A stretch of DNA of 37,688 bases from a virus. This document shows positions 30,260 through 37,372 of the stretch, in pieces. The notes below the pieces were generated by a model. That model was not told the origin of the DNA. It made no database searches and worked only from the letters and a program-made list of their open reading frames with translations. The position numbers were made by a program, and so were the translations under genes. The DNA is taken from IMG/VR virus record IMGVR_UViG_3300033233_000095, positions 1-37,688 of that record; one strand, given 5' to 3'. The first letter of the stretch is position 1. Each line of letters starts with the position of its first letter.

Positions 30260-30418
30260 TCATTTCCCGTCCTTCTCCTTTTTGGCCGGCTTCTTAGTTT
30301 TCGGCTGTTCCCAGTGCGCCGATTTACAGCGCGGGCACTGCCGGACATCGAGTTGGCGCGGCGCCCATTTATGGCCGCATCGTTTACAGGTTATTATTAC
30401 GAGCTGTTCGATTAGCAT
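30260..30418 (-). CDS. 52-aa zinc-ribbon protein with Lys tail
   Basis: ATG at 30418 on the minus strand follows AGGGTAA. CKRCGHKW (residues 11-18) and CPRC (28-31) form a classical two-knuckle zinc ribbon, followed by a Lys/Pro-rich tail. It may bind nucleic acid. It ends the second leftward unit. Confidence 0.6.
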   Translation of the reverse strand: MLIEQLVIITCKRCGHKWAPRQLDVRQCPRCKSAHWEQPKTKKPAKKEKDGK

Positions 30419-30429
30419 TTACCCTACTC

Positions 30430-30660
30430 CTATTCGTGGTGTGTGTCTGGAGCGAACGCGCGCCGTACTACCGAGCCGCGCGGGATGCGGACGGGCGCAG
30501 AGCGGAACGATACCACGCGCGGCCTGTCCGCCGGGTGCGTGAGCGCCCGGGACATGGAGACCGTCTCTGAGTTGCCGCACGCGCATGGCCCTGGGCCGCG
30601 ACGTATGAGGTCGCATTCCGGGCATATTTGCGCTTCAGATAATGGGATGAACGTTGTCAT
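30430..30660 (-). CDS. 76-aa protein with CXXC/CXC pair
   Basis: ATG at 30660 follows AAAAGGAGG on the minus strand and overlaps the 30657 stop. CPEC and CAC (residues 14-17 and 26-28) make a probable zinc site, and the rest is basic and Arg/Pro-rich. Unknown role. Confidence 0.6.
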   Translation of the reverse strand: MTTFIPLSEAQICPECDLIRRGPGPCACGNSETVSMSRALTHPADRPRVVSFRSAPVRIPRGSVVRRAFAPDTHHE

Positions 30661-30791
30661 TTTGCCTCCTTTTCTGCCATAGTGATAGCGATGTTCACGG
30701 CCCAAATAGTCGGCTCTGTTGCCTCCGGGATATGCGGGCAAGCGCGCAAAGTTTCCGCCGCCCGTTTAAATGTAGCCGTAGCCGTCCACAC
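30657..30791 (-). CDS. 44-aa protein, GTG start
   Basis: GTG at 30791 (minus strand) with AAGG 3 bases upstream. The frame is the same as that of the 30813-31055 gene, separated only by its TGA. The product reads as one helical protein (ATFKRAAETLRACPHIPE, then a Trp-containing middle). Its last codons carry the RBS of the next gene. Start is uncertain. Confidence 0.5.
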   Translation of the reverse strand: MWTATATFKRAAETLRACPHIPEATEPTIWAVNIAITMAEKEAK

Positions 30792-30812
30792 GAGCCTTCC
30801 CCGGCGTCGCTT

Positions 30813-31055
30813 TCACATGGCCTCCTTTTCTGCTTCAGCGCGTTCTGCCTCAGCGCGTTCAGCGTCCGTCTCCGCTTCCTCCGGAGTGGGGAACGGGCCG
30901 CTCCACGCCCAGGCGTTCCCGCTCTCGCCCCCGTTGGCGTCGTTCCAAAACCAGCCGATGCGCCCGCCATGGGCCTCGTCCCATCCCTTAGGCAGGTAGG
31001 TTACCGATGCGCCGAGTGTGTTGTCGTCGTTCTCGTAGATGTGGATAAGGTTCAT
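30813..31055 (-). CDS. 80-aa acidic protein with Ala-Glu repeat tail
   Basis: ATG at 31055 follows AGGAGGGAA. The first 55 residues hold many Trp and Gly (GGRIGWFWNDANGG, AWAWSGPF). The tail is a helix of AERAEAERAEAEKEA type. It is the first gene behind the 31112-31140 promoter. Function unknown; abundant early expression is likely. Confidence 0.65.
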   Translation of the reverse strand: MNLIHIYENDDNTLGASVTYLPKGWDEAHGGRIGWFWNDANGGESGNAWAWSGPFPTPEEAETDAERAEAERAEAEKEAM

Positions 31056-31101
31056 TATGTTCCCTCCTGGTTATTGGGGCGTCCGCCCCGCTCTATATAT
31101 T

Positions 31102-31140
31102 GATACCCATATATATACCACATACGGATACCTTTGTCAA
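31102..31140 (-). promoter_or_regulatory. Strong leftward promoter
   Basis: Minus strand: TTGACA (31140-31135), a 17-bp spacer and TATATA (31117-31112). Two direct GATACC copies (31102-31107 and 31127-31132), 25 bp apart, bracket the -10 region and may be operator half-sites. The transcript leader can fold GGGGC-GTCC-GCCCC (31076-31089). Confidence 0.8.
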
Positions 31141-31178
31141 GAGGATATTCATTTTTTTTAAAAATAATTTTCGCCGTG

Positions 31179-31184
31179 TATAAT
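31179..31184 (+). promoter_or_regulatory. Possible rightward -10 box
   Basis: TATAAT at 31179-31184 is a perfect -10 sequence, preceded by an A/T tract but only by TTTTAA at the -35 position. It could start a transcript through the noncoding segment toward terS. The AT tract also lies between divergent promoters. Confidence 0.4.
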
Positions 31185-31196
31185 CAATGGGTTAGT

Positions 31197-31225
31197 TGCC
31201 CGGAGTCACCCGGAGACGCCCGGGT
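31197..31225. repeat. Three CCCGG-type repeats at 10-bp spacing
   Basis: Three copies of (C)CCGGAG/CCCGGG occur one helical turn apart just upstream of the TTGACA at 31238. They could be binding sites for a regulator or for the terminase small subunit. Confidence 0.5.
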
Positions 31226-31237
31226 TACATTTTTTTG

Positions 31238-31266
31238 TTGACATTTCCTAAATATTCTGCAACGAT
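31238..31266 (+). promoter_or_regulatory. Rightward promoter of the noncoding segment/terS
   Basis: TTGACA (31238-31243), 17 bp, then AACGAT (31261-31266), which keeps A2, A5 and T6 of the -10 box. An eight-base T tract precedes it. It is the best-placed promoter for the hairpin-rich segment. Confidence 0.5.
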
Positions 31267-31703
31267 AGTTGCAGGATAACGGGCTACAATACCCGGCACG
31301 GTGAAAAAACAGAGTGCTGAGCTCTGGGCCCCTCGTGGTTCCGCCTGCCGGGATGCCCGATATACACGCGATGCCCGCCTCCAGTGTTGCTCATGCCAGC
31401 GACCGGCACCGGGCGGGATAGGACTACAGGGCGCGTTAGGTGCCGGATAGGGCATGGGGAGCCAGCCTGAGAGGGTTGGGAGCGGTCGGGAGCGGCGACC
31501 GGGCAACCGTTGCGAGAGCCGGCGAAATCTCGCAAGAACCCCGGCAGCGAAAAAAGCAAGTATCTTAAGGGCTTGCAAAGTTTTTTCAGTTTTTTTTGAT
31601 TTTTTTTTAACCTGGCACACTTTTTGCCCTACAGGGTTTTGTGTTAGGGGATTAGTATGCGGGAGAACTGAGCGAGGACTAAAATCAAGTTCCGCTTTTT
31701 TTT
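31258..31703 (+). ncRNA. Hairpin-dense noncoding RNA or late leader ahead of terS
   Basis: About 430 bases hold no supported ORF but many exact inverted repeats: TGCAAC/GTTGCA (31258-31273), CGGG/CCCG (31280-31295), CAGAG/CTCTG (31310-31326), CATGCC+CCGGCACC with GGTGCCGG+GGCATG (31392-31456, 14 bp in two helices), GGTTG+CGGTCG with CGACCG+CAACC (31474-31508), TTGCGAGA/TCTCGCAA (31510-31535) and a GCAAG/CTTGC stem before T-runs (31556-31600). It lies between a promoter and an intrinsic terminator. This looks like a structured RNA or an attenuated leader; cos/pac or origin functions are alternatives. No known class is matched. Confidence 0.5.
31671..31703 (+). terminator. Intrinsic terminator before terS
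   Basis: AGCGAGGACT and AGTTCCGCT pair in a 9-bp stem with one bulge and a 7-base loop, followed by eight T. It ends the noncoding segment 37 bases before the terS start, so terS needs readthrough, antitermination or transcription from further upstream. Confidence 0.8.
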
Positions 31704-31740
31704 CGATCACTTAGTCTAATAAAGCGAACGTGGAGGCGGC

Positions 31741-32361
31741 TTGAGCGGTAAGAAATCCATAACTGACCCACCTGAGAAGCGTAAGACCTCCCCGGCCAAG
31801 AACACGCCAAAAAAATCACCCGTCCCAAAGACTCCCCCAAAGAAGCCGACCCGGAAACTCGCAAAAGAGAAGAAGCCGAAAAAGAAAACACCGCCGAAAC
31901 AAAAAATACCGGAAGGTAGGCCATATCTCTATTCGTCTGAATTTGGAGAGGCAATATGTAAACTATTGATTTCAGGGATTTCTTTACGGAAAATATGCTT
32001 AGACGAGAGAATGCCGAACCAGGACACGGTTTATTCTTGGCTCGCGAAGGAGCCCGAGTTTTCCGAGAAGTATATTAAGGCCCGCGAGATTCAGGCCGGA
32101 AACCTTCTCGACGAAATACCAGAGATTGCTGACGATTCAAGCCTGGACGAAGTTTTCACCGACGAAGGCAAGCGGCTGTTAAATTCTGAATTTGTCCAGC
32201 GATCCCGGCTCAGGGTTGAGGCGCGGTTGAAATACGCTGCCAAGATATGCCCTCGTAAATACGGCGAGAAGATAGCCGCTGAAGTATCGGGCGTTGACGG
32301 CGAACCTATCAAAAGCACACTCACGGTTGAGTTTATACGACCCACAAAGGAGACGGAATAA
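31741..32361 (+). CDS. terS: Terminase small subunit
   Basis: TTG 31741 follows GGAGG. The 206-residue protein recognises the phage genome and starts packaging. Residues 60-200 have the small-terminase pattern: FGEAICKLLISGISLRKICL and TVYSWLAKEPEFSEKYIKAR (helix-turn-helix DNA-binding part), ending with SRLRVEARLKYAAKICPRKY as in Sf6/P22-like proteins. The first 58 residues are an unusual Lys/Pro-rich tail (for example KNTPKKSPVPKTPPKK), like histone H1 tails, which may bind DNA without sequence preference. It is followed by a one-base overlap with the cold-shock gene. Confidence 0.88.
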   Translation: MSGKKSITDPPEKRKTSPAKNTPKKSPVPKTPPKKPTRKLAKEKKPKKKTPPKQKIPEGRPYLYSSEFGEAICKLLISGISLRKICLDERMPNQDTVYSWLAKEPEFSEKYIKAREIQAGNLLDEIPEIADDSSLDEVFTDEGKRLLNSEFVQRSRLRVEARLKYAAKICPRKYGEKIAAEVSGVDGEPIKSTLTVEFIRPTKETE

Positions 32362-32567
32362 TGTCCAGGGGAACTGTTTTGGCGTGGAAGGGTGAGAAAG
32401 GGTACGGCTTTATCAAGCCGGACGAGGGCGGTACTGATGTGTTTGTCCACTACACAGACATCGTGAGCGACGACAGGCGCCGCAACTTGACCGAGGGGCA
32501 GGCCGTCGAGTTTAACCTGGTGGAGAGCGAGCGCGGCGTTAAGGCGGTCGAGGTCAGGGTGGTATGA
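32361..32567 (+). CDS. Cold-shock-domain protein
   Basis: A 68-residue CspA-like protein with the two RNA-binding motifs KGYGFIKP and DVFVHYTDI, and normal length. It binds single-stranded RNA or DNA. Its ATG overlaps the terS stop by one base and its stop overlaps the terL start. A cold-shock protein between terS and terL is unusual; it may melt RNA structure, for example in the leader before terS. Confidence 0.9.
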   Translation: MSRGTVLAWKGEKGYGFIKPDEGGTDVFVHYTDIVSDDRRRNLTEGQAVEFNLVESERGVKAVEVRVV

Positions 32568-34003
32568 ACCCGGTCTCGACTTCTCACGTCCCGCCTTATC
32601 CGGTTGTTGTCAGATATGGCGATATTGTCCAGACAATGGACGGATACGGGATAGTCAAGGACATTGACGGCCCGGATTGTGTGTGTCGAGTTTCTGCCAC
32701 AAATGGGACACGCGTAATGGCGACTGCCACAATACAGATACCGGAAGCCTTTGAAGAACTCTTTGTTAAGGGTGTCGATAAGGTATACTGGGGCGGACGA
32801 GGCGGCGCAAAGTCTTGGGCCGTTGTTGACGCTGCTTTAATTCGTGGCCAGATGGAAAAGCTCCGGTTTATGTGTGGCCGTGAGATTCAGAACTCGATTG
32901 AAGATTCTATCTATCAGCTCCTGGTTGACCGCATAGACGCACACGACCTGAGAAGCTTCTACACTGTACAAAAGACCCGTATCATCGGCAGGAACGGCAC
33001 GACGTTCGTCTTTAAGGGGCTTCGGCATAACCCGGACGGCATGAAGTCTTTTGAAGGCATAGACATTTGCATAGTTGAAGAAGCTCAAAGGGTATCGGCT
33101 GATTCGTGGTCAAAACTTATCCCGACGGTCAGGAAAGACGGTTCCGAGATATGGGTTGTATTCAATCCGTCAACCGAGGATGACCCGACGTATCAGGAGT
33201 GGGTTGTCCACCCGCCAGCCGGGACGATTGTTAAAAAGGTATCGTATCGGGATAATCCGTTTGAATCTGAGAAGCTAAAGCAGCGCAGGCTACACCTCAA
33301 GGCAACCGACCCGGAAGCCTATGATTTTATATACGAGGGCAACTTCAACAACAAGGTAATCGGCGCGTACTTTGCAGAGCAGATGAACACGGCAGAGAAG
33401 GAAGGCCGGATTTGTAACGTACCTTACGAGCCGACACTCCCAGTTTATACGTCCTGGGACTTGGGTATGAATGATGAGCTTGACATCTGGTTTTTCCAGA
33501 TTGTCGGCAAAGAGGTACGCGCAATTGATTTCTTTGCCTCAAGTGACCACGGCTTAGACTTTTATGCAAAGATACTCAAGGAAAGGCCGTATGCTTACGA
33601 GGAACATCTTCTGCCGCACGACGTTGAGGTAAGGGAGTTGTCAGACGGTAAGACCCGCAAGGAGACGCTTGAGGGGCTTGGGATTAAGCCGGTAAGGACG
33701 GTTTCACGGGTTCCGAACCAAGCTGAAGGTATACAGGCGGTTAGGGCGTTTTTGCCTCGTGTCTGGATTGAGAAGACCAAATGCGCGGACGGAGTGAAGG
33801 CACTCAAAAACTATCACCGCGAATGGGATGATAAGAGGCAGGTATTTATTGAGTATCCGGCACACGACTGGGCCAGTCATCCCACGAAAGCATTCGAGAC
33901 GTTCGCCAGGGGATTCCAGGAGAAGGTCAAGGCTTCGGCCCCGCGTCCCGATCCCCGCGACGATGCAAGAAACTACGTTGAAGGCCACTACATAGGGCCA
34001 TAG
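32564..34003 (+). CDS. terL: Terminase large subunit
   Basis: This 479-residue protein is the packaging ATPase-nuclease. Walker A is GGRGGAKS (residues 77-84), Walker B ICIVEE (168-173) with the coupling FNPST motif at 200. The nuclease domain starts SWDLGMND (Asp299) and includes the late Asp in HDW. The pattern matches the Terminase_3 (Sf6/P22-like) group. The first 65 residues are an extra N-terminal domain (RYGDIVQTMDGYGIVKDI) that looks like a small SH3-type barrel, not usual for the family. Start ATG 32564 overlaps the cold-shock gene. Confidence 0.93.
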   Translation: MNPVSTSHVPPYPVVVRYGDIVQTMDGYGIVKDIDGPDCVCRVSATNGTRVMATATIQIPEAFEELFVKGVDKVYWGGRGGAKSWAVVDAALIRGQMEKLRFMCGREIQNSIEDSIYQLLVDRIDAHDLRSFYTVQKTRIIGRNGTTFVFKGLRHNPDGMKSFEGIDICIVEEAQRVSADSWSKLIPTVRKDGSEIWVVFNPSTEDDPTYQEWVVHPPAGTIVKKVSYRDNPFESEKLKQRRLHLKATDPEAYDFIYEGNFNNKVIGAYFAEQMNTAEKEGRICNVPYEPTLPVYTSWDLGMNDELDIWFFQIVGKEVRAIDFFASSDHGLDFYAKILKERPYAYEEHLLPHDVEVRELSDGKTRKETLEGLGIKPVRTVSRVPNQAEGIQAVRAFLPRVWIEKTKCADGVKALKNYHREWDDKRQVFIEYPAHDWASHPTKAFETFARGFQEKVKASAPRPDPRDDARNYVEGHYIGP

Positions 34004-34013
34004 GAGGGAAGGC

Positions 34014-34157
34014 ATGGCGTTAATCAAGCTTTTACCCGGCACAGTGCTGGAAAGGCTAAAGTCAATCAGTCCGGACAAGTCATATACGCCGAAGGTCGGC
34101 ACGTCTGCCGAAAGGCGTATCCCGGGCGCGTGTCGCTTCATTTCTGTCAGAGGTTGA
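34014..34157 (+). CDS. 47-aa basic protein
   Basis: ATG 34014 follows AGGAGGGAAGG. The product is basic and has one Cys; the middle reads LERLKSISPDKSY. Its stop overlaps the region before the next TTG. Unknown role between terL and portal. Confidence 0.5.
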   Translation: MALIKLLPGTVLERLKSISPDKSYTPKVGTSAERRIPGACRFISVRG

Positions 34158-34158
34158 C

Positions 34159-34317
34159 TTGACCTCGTCGGAATGGGAATGGATTTACGAGCGGACTAAA
34201 GAAATGAACAACATCGCTCATGCCCAAGTTATTTGCGCAATAGCGGAACGGGCGCACCTGGAAGATCCGGCTAAATTCAGGCAGGTATTCGGCAACTCTT
34301 ACACGGGAGCAGCATAA
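34159..34317 (+). CDS. 52-aa helical protein
   Basis: TTG 34159 lies 5 bases after AGAGG. The product is helical (SSEWEWIYERTKEMNNIAHA) and ends in a short Gly/Ala tail. The stop overlaps the next ATG (TAATG). Unknown function. Confidence 0.5.
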   Translation: MTSSEWEWIYERTKEMNNIAHAQVICAIAERAHLEDPAKFRQVFGNSYTGAA

Positions 34318-34568
34318 TGAAAATGGATGCGGCAATAGTAGGCGAGGATAAGAACTATGAAGCGCGCGCCGACTTCAGATGCCTTGCGGATGCGGCGGCA
34401 ATCAGGAAAGACAACAAACGATTCAGGGCGGCGATGAAGGAAGGCCCGGCCATACTGAAAGAGGGCAAAGAATCAGCCGACGAGGAACAGTCGAGCGTGG
34501 ACGAGATGGAGAGTTTGCTGGAAGAGCTTAAAGGCATGAATGCCGTGGACGATTCGACCGATGATTAA
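34317..34568 (+). CDS. 83-aa acidic helical protein
   Basis: Coupled to the previous gene by TAATG. The protein is a charged helix (AAIRKDNKRFRAAMKEG) with an acidic, Ser-rich end. Its stop overlaps the start of the CXXCH lipoprotein gene by 8 bases. Unknown; possibly a head-assembly accessory. Confidence 0.55.
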   Translation: MKMDAAIVGEDKNYEARADFRCLADAAAIRKDNKRFRAAMKEGPAILKEGKESADEEQSSVDEMESLLEELKGMNAVDDSTDD

Positions 34569-34812
34569 ACATATCATGCTCATAGCGTTTATCGCCTTAC
34601 TTATGGTTGCCTGCATAGAAAAGGCTCCAGCGGCCGACCTAAAGGGCGCGGTCGCCATTAACCCGGCCACAGGACAGGAGCAGGCGCGGGTTGTCGGCAT
34701 ATCAGGCGGCGGGATACAGCTTGACCGGGCCGCAAACACAGGCACGAAGATATTCCTTGTTGACGTGGACACCTGGACAAAGGGAAAGTGTGGGGTTTGT
34801 CATGGAAGATGA
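34561..34812 (+). CDS. Lipoprotein with a C-terminal CXXCH heme motif
   Basis: ATG 34561 overlaps the previous stop; the longer in-frame start has no RBS. Residues 1-17 form a hydrophobic signal ending in MVAC, a probable lipobox with Cys18 lipidated. The mature 65 residues are mixed and end with KGKCGVCHGR, where Cys77, Cys80 and His81 form a CXXCH heme c motif three residues from the end. If real, it is a membrane-attached monoheme protein. A single CXXCH can also arise by chance or bind metal. It is the second CXXCH-bearing exported protein in this genome. Confidence 0.6.
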   Translation: MIKHIMLIAFIALLMVACIEKAPAADLKGAVAINPATGQEQARVVGISGGGIQLDRAANTGTKIFLVDVDTWTKGKCGVCHGR

Positions 34813-34854
34813 AGAACCTAACAGACCGTGGGTAGAATAAACAGGAGGCGTACC

Positions 34855-35085
34855 GTGAATGTAAAAGAGCTGATAAACATATTAGGTAGTAAGGCAGACG
34901 CGGCGGTTGTTGTTGCCGAGGGCCGGAACGTGATAGGCATTGAGGACGCGCCTGAGATGCACCCGGACGGCGTGAGGCTCATCCTTGAGGACATAGAGGC
35001 CACGGCAGAGATAACCGAGATTGACACCGCCTCTGAATCTGTAATGTCTCCTGCCGACCCGGATGCACTTGAGGTGATTGAATAG
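34855..35085 (+). CDS. 76-aa acidic protein
   Basis: GTG 34855 follows AGGAGG. The product is acidic, with a beta-rich part (DAAVVVAEGRNVIGIEDAP) and a Glu/Asp/Ala tail. Its TAG stop shares one base with the GTG of the Com-like gene. Unknown function. Confidence 0.55.
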   Translation: MNVKELINILGSKADAAVVVAEGRNVIGIEDAPEMHPDGVRLILEDIEATAEITEIDTASESVMSPADPDALEVIE

Positions 35086-35255
35086 TGTTGACCTTGACCG
35101 AGCGGGACAGGGACATACTCTTTTCTGCCAAGCGTACTGAGATAAGAGAGGTACGCTGCCCCGTCTGCAATTTGTTGTTGCTTAAAGCATGCGGTTATGG
35201 TACTATCGAGGCGAAATGCGGTAGGTGTAAGCAGATTCATATAGTAAAACTGTAA
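35085..35255 (+). CDS. Com-like zinc-finger protein
   Basis: GTG 35085 overlaps the previous stop. In this 56-residue protein CPVC (residues 25-28) and CGRC (45-48), spaced by LLLLKACGYGTIEAK, reproduce the zinc finger of Mu Com and related phage proteins, where Com binds mRNA and activates translation of a DNA modification gene. Here it could control translation of the portal or a neighbour, but there is no mom-like gene. Followed by a strong terminator. Confidence 0.65.
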   Translation: MLTLTERDRDILFSAKRTEIREVRCPVCNLLLLKACGYGTIEAKCGRCKQIHIVKL

Positions 35256-35301
35256 GATTTGCTTTACCGAGGCAGACCCGATTCATTATCGAGGTACTTT
35301 G

Positions 35302-35340
35302 GCCCGGAGAGTGGAGAAATCCATTTTCCGGGCTTTTTTA
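35302..35340 (+). terminator. Rho-independent terminator before the portal gene
   Basis: GCCCGGAGAGTGGA and TCCATTTTCCGGGC form a 14-bp stem (two G-U pairs) with a GAAA loop, followed by TTTTTTATTT. It splits the packaging genes from portal and capsid, so the portal mRNA needs its own start or antitermination. No clear promoter is seen in the 14 bases between it and the portal ATG. Confidence 0.85.
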
Positions 35341-35354
35341 TTTCGGGGTGAAAC

Positions 35355-37037
35355 ATGGCGGTTTCGACAAAAGACTTGCCGCAGGACGTGAACTCAATCC
35401 TTGATTTATTCAAGGCCGCACGGTCAGGTAGGCAATTCTACGAGACGCGTTGGATAAAGAATTACGCACTCGCCACGAATTACCGCAATAAATCCAAGTA
35501 TCCGTATCGCTCCAACGTAGTCATCCCGACAATCTTCTCAAATATCCATGACCAGTTACCACGCATAGAAGCTGCAATCTTCGGCGGCGAGCCAATGGTG
35601 ACAGCCTTCCCGATTAACCAAATAGCCATAGATAACTGCCAGAACGTTGAGGATATGTGGACGTGGGACTTTTTGCGGGCAGGTATCCGACAAAAGACGG
35701 TATCCTGGGTGCTTCAATACCTGATATTTGGAGACTCTTTCCTGAAGCCGTTCTATCGTTTCGATATAAATAAAGTATCCGGCAAAATAATATACGACGG
35801 GCCGGACGCGGCGGTAATGGATATATGGAGTGCGTACTTCGATCCTGCGGCGACTTCTACGCAAGCCCCTGACTACTGGATACACCGCAAAATATACACC
35901 TCAAAGAAGCGGTTTCTTAAGGACGCGCAGCTTTACGGCTATAAAAACGCGGACAAGATAGCGTCTTTCGGCGGGATAGCGGACGAGGATTGGCGACAGG
36001 ACTTACTCAATTATATCAACTTGGGCTACAACAACGCCGACGCCCTGAAGGAGGCCGTCGAGGTTTTGGAGTTCCACGACACGGTTGAGAATACCGTAAC
36101 CGTCATAGCTAACCGGGACACCATCCTAAAAGAAACCGCACCGGAATTATTCGAGGGCTCGCAGTTTATCAAGATAGGCAACTACGAGCAGCCGATGCAG
36201 TTTTATAGCAAGGGCGAGCCTGAAATAATGGAGAGCATGTTTCATGCCCTGAATAATAAATTCAATCAGGGTGTGGACGCTGCCGAGATATTCAACAACC
36301 AATCGCTCGTTGTCGAAACCGGGACGCTTGAGAACGAAAGCCAGAATATACTTAGGCCCGGTTCCATGATCCGCGTCAAACAGGGCCGAATAGGCGGCAT
36401 TGGCGAGGCTCCTTTCCGTAACGTGACACTTCCCGCAAACCTGCAAGAGCAGCAGCAGCTCCTGACATATATGCGCATGGCGACGGTTGGCGAACACGCC
36501 TTATCTTCTCCCGGCACGAAGAAGACCGCGACGGAAACCGACTATATAGCCAATAAGGAAACGGGCCGCCTTAACCTCAAAATATCGTGCATCGAATATC
36601 TGGGAATAAAGGAATATGCCAGGGTATCACTTGACATGCGCAAGAAGATGATTGGCATGGGCATGGTGATTGTCAAAAGCGACGAGATGACCGGGCAAAA
36701 ATACCCTTGGGTACTCAAGGATCGGGATTTGGAGGGCGAGTTCGACCCGCAGCCGATGGGTAGCCAGGCATCAGCGTCCCGGTCGAAGGAGCGCGATGAG
36801 GCGACGGCGGTTCTTAACCAGATTAAGGGTGTCCCGTTCATTAACCAGAAAGAGGCTTTCAAGGATTTCTTGAGCGCAATGGGCCGTAAAGATGTGGGCC
36901 GATTCTTTGATATGACTGAGCAGGGCCAGCCCGCGCAGCCGATGTTACCCGCACCGGGACAGCTTCAATTAGGCGCACCCGCTGGATTGCCCGGCATACC
37001 GCAGGGCGCACCGCCTGAAATGGCAGGCGCAACATGA
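35355..37037 (+). CDS. Portal protein
   Basis: A 560-residue portal that forms the dodecameric gate of the head. Features are an alpha/beta N terminus with KNYALATNYRNKSKYPYRS, the long helical stem region, YLIFGDSFLKPFYRF, and a Pro/Gln-rich tail (MLPAPGQL) like other podovirus portals. The RBS is GGGGTG, 6 bases before ATG 35355. It is followed by a 4-base overlap with the next gene. The call is supported by length, position after terL and by the scaffold/capsid order. Confidence 0.85.
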   Translation: MAVSTKDLPQDVNSILDLFKAARSGRQFYETRWIKNYALATNYRNKSKYPYRSNVVIPTIFSNIHDQLPRIEAAIFGGEPMVTAFPINQIAIDNCQNVEDMWTWDFLRAGIRQKTVSWVLQYLIFGDSFLKPFYRFDINKVSGKIIYDGPDAAVMDIWSAYFDPAATSTQAPDYWIHRKIYTSKKRFLKDAQLYGYKNADKIASFGGIADEDWRQDLLNYINLGYNNADALKEAVEVLEFHDTVENTVTVIANRDTILKETAPELFEGSQFIKIGNYEQPMQFYSKGEPEIMESMFHALNNKFNQGVDAAEIFNNQSLVVETGTLENESQNILRPGSMIRVKQGRIGGIGEAPFRNVTLPANLQEQQQLLTYMRMATVGEHALSSPGTKKTATETDYIANKETGRLNLKISCIEYLGIKEYARVSLDMRKKMIGMGMVIVKSDEMTGQKYPWVLKDRDLEGEFDPQPMGSQASASRSKERDEATAVLNQIKGVPFINQKEAFKDFLSAMGRKDVGRFFDMTEQGQPAQPMLPAPGQLQLGAPAGLPGIPQGAPPEMAGAT

Positions 37038-37372
37038 GCATAACGGACGCGGTTGACGCTCTGAATGTTATTGAGCAGTTTAACGAGGATAGGCAGCGTC
37101 AAGAGATAAAAGAAAAGGCCGTATCCTTTGGCCGCACCATGAAAGAGTTTACGCAGTCTGAAGTATGGACAGGCTACTTGAAACCGCTCCTTGATAAAAG
37201 GTTATCCGAAGCGCAAGCGGAAATGATGGACGTCAAGAAGGGCGATACCGAATGGCCGAACAACCTCGTGAGGGCGCAAGAAAAAGCACTCTCCTGTAAA
37301 TATCTGATAGGCATTATCGAAGCCCCGATAGTCAATATGAAGCGCATTTTAAAGGAGGAAGACGATGAGTGA
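37034..37372 (+). CDS. 112-aa helical head-region protein
   Basis: ATG overlaps the portal stop and its own stop overlaps the scaffold start. The product is a charged helical protein (IEQFNEDRQRQEIKEKAVSF, then an amphipathic middle) and ends in EEDDE. Likely an assembly accessory or scaffold-associated protein. No family recognised. Confidence 0.6.
   Translation: MSITDAVDALNVIEQFNEDRQRQEIKEKAVSFGRTMKEFTQSEVWTGYLKPLLDKRLSEAQAEMMDVKKGDTEWPNNLVRAQEKALSCKYLIGIIEAPIVNMKRILKEEDDE

Noticed and set aside
30159-31103. Plus-strand ORFs opposite the small leftward genes
   Set aside because: They lack RBSs and have Arg/Ser/Pro-rich shadow composition. The minus-strand frames have strong RBSs, overlapping start-stop pairs and two consensus promoters.
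31225-31710. 161-aa minus-strand ORF in the noncoding segment
   Set aside because: It covers hairpins and poly-A/T tracts, has no RBS, and its Lys-run and Arg/Pro-rich composition looks like translated noncoding DNA.
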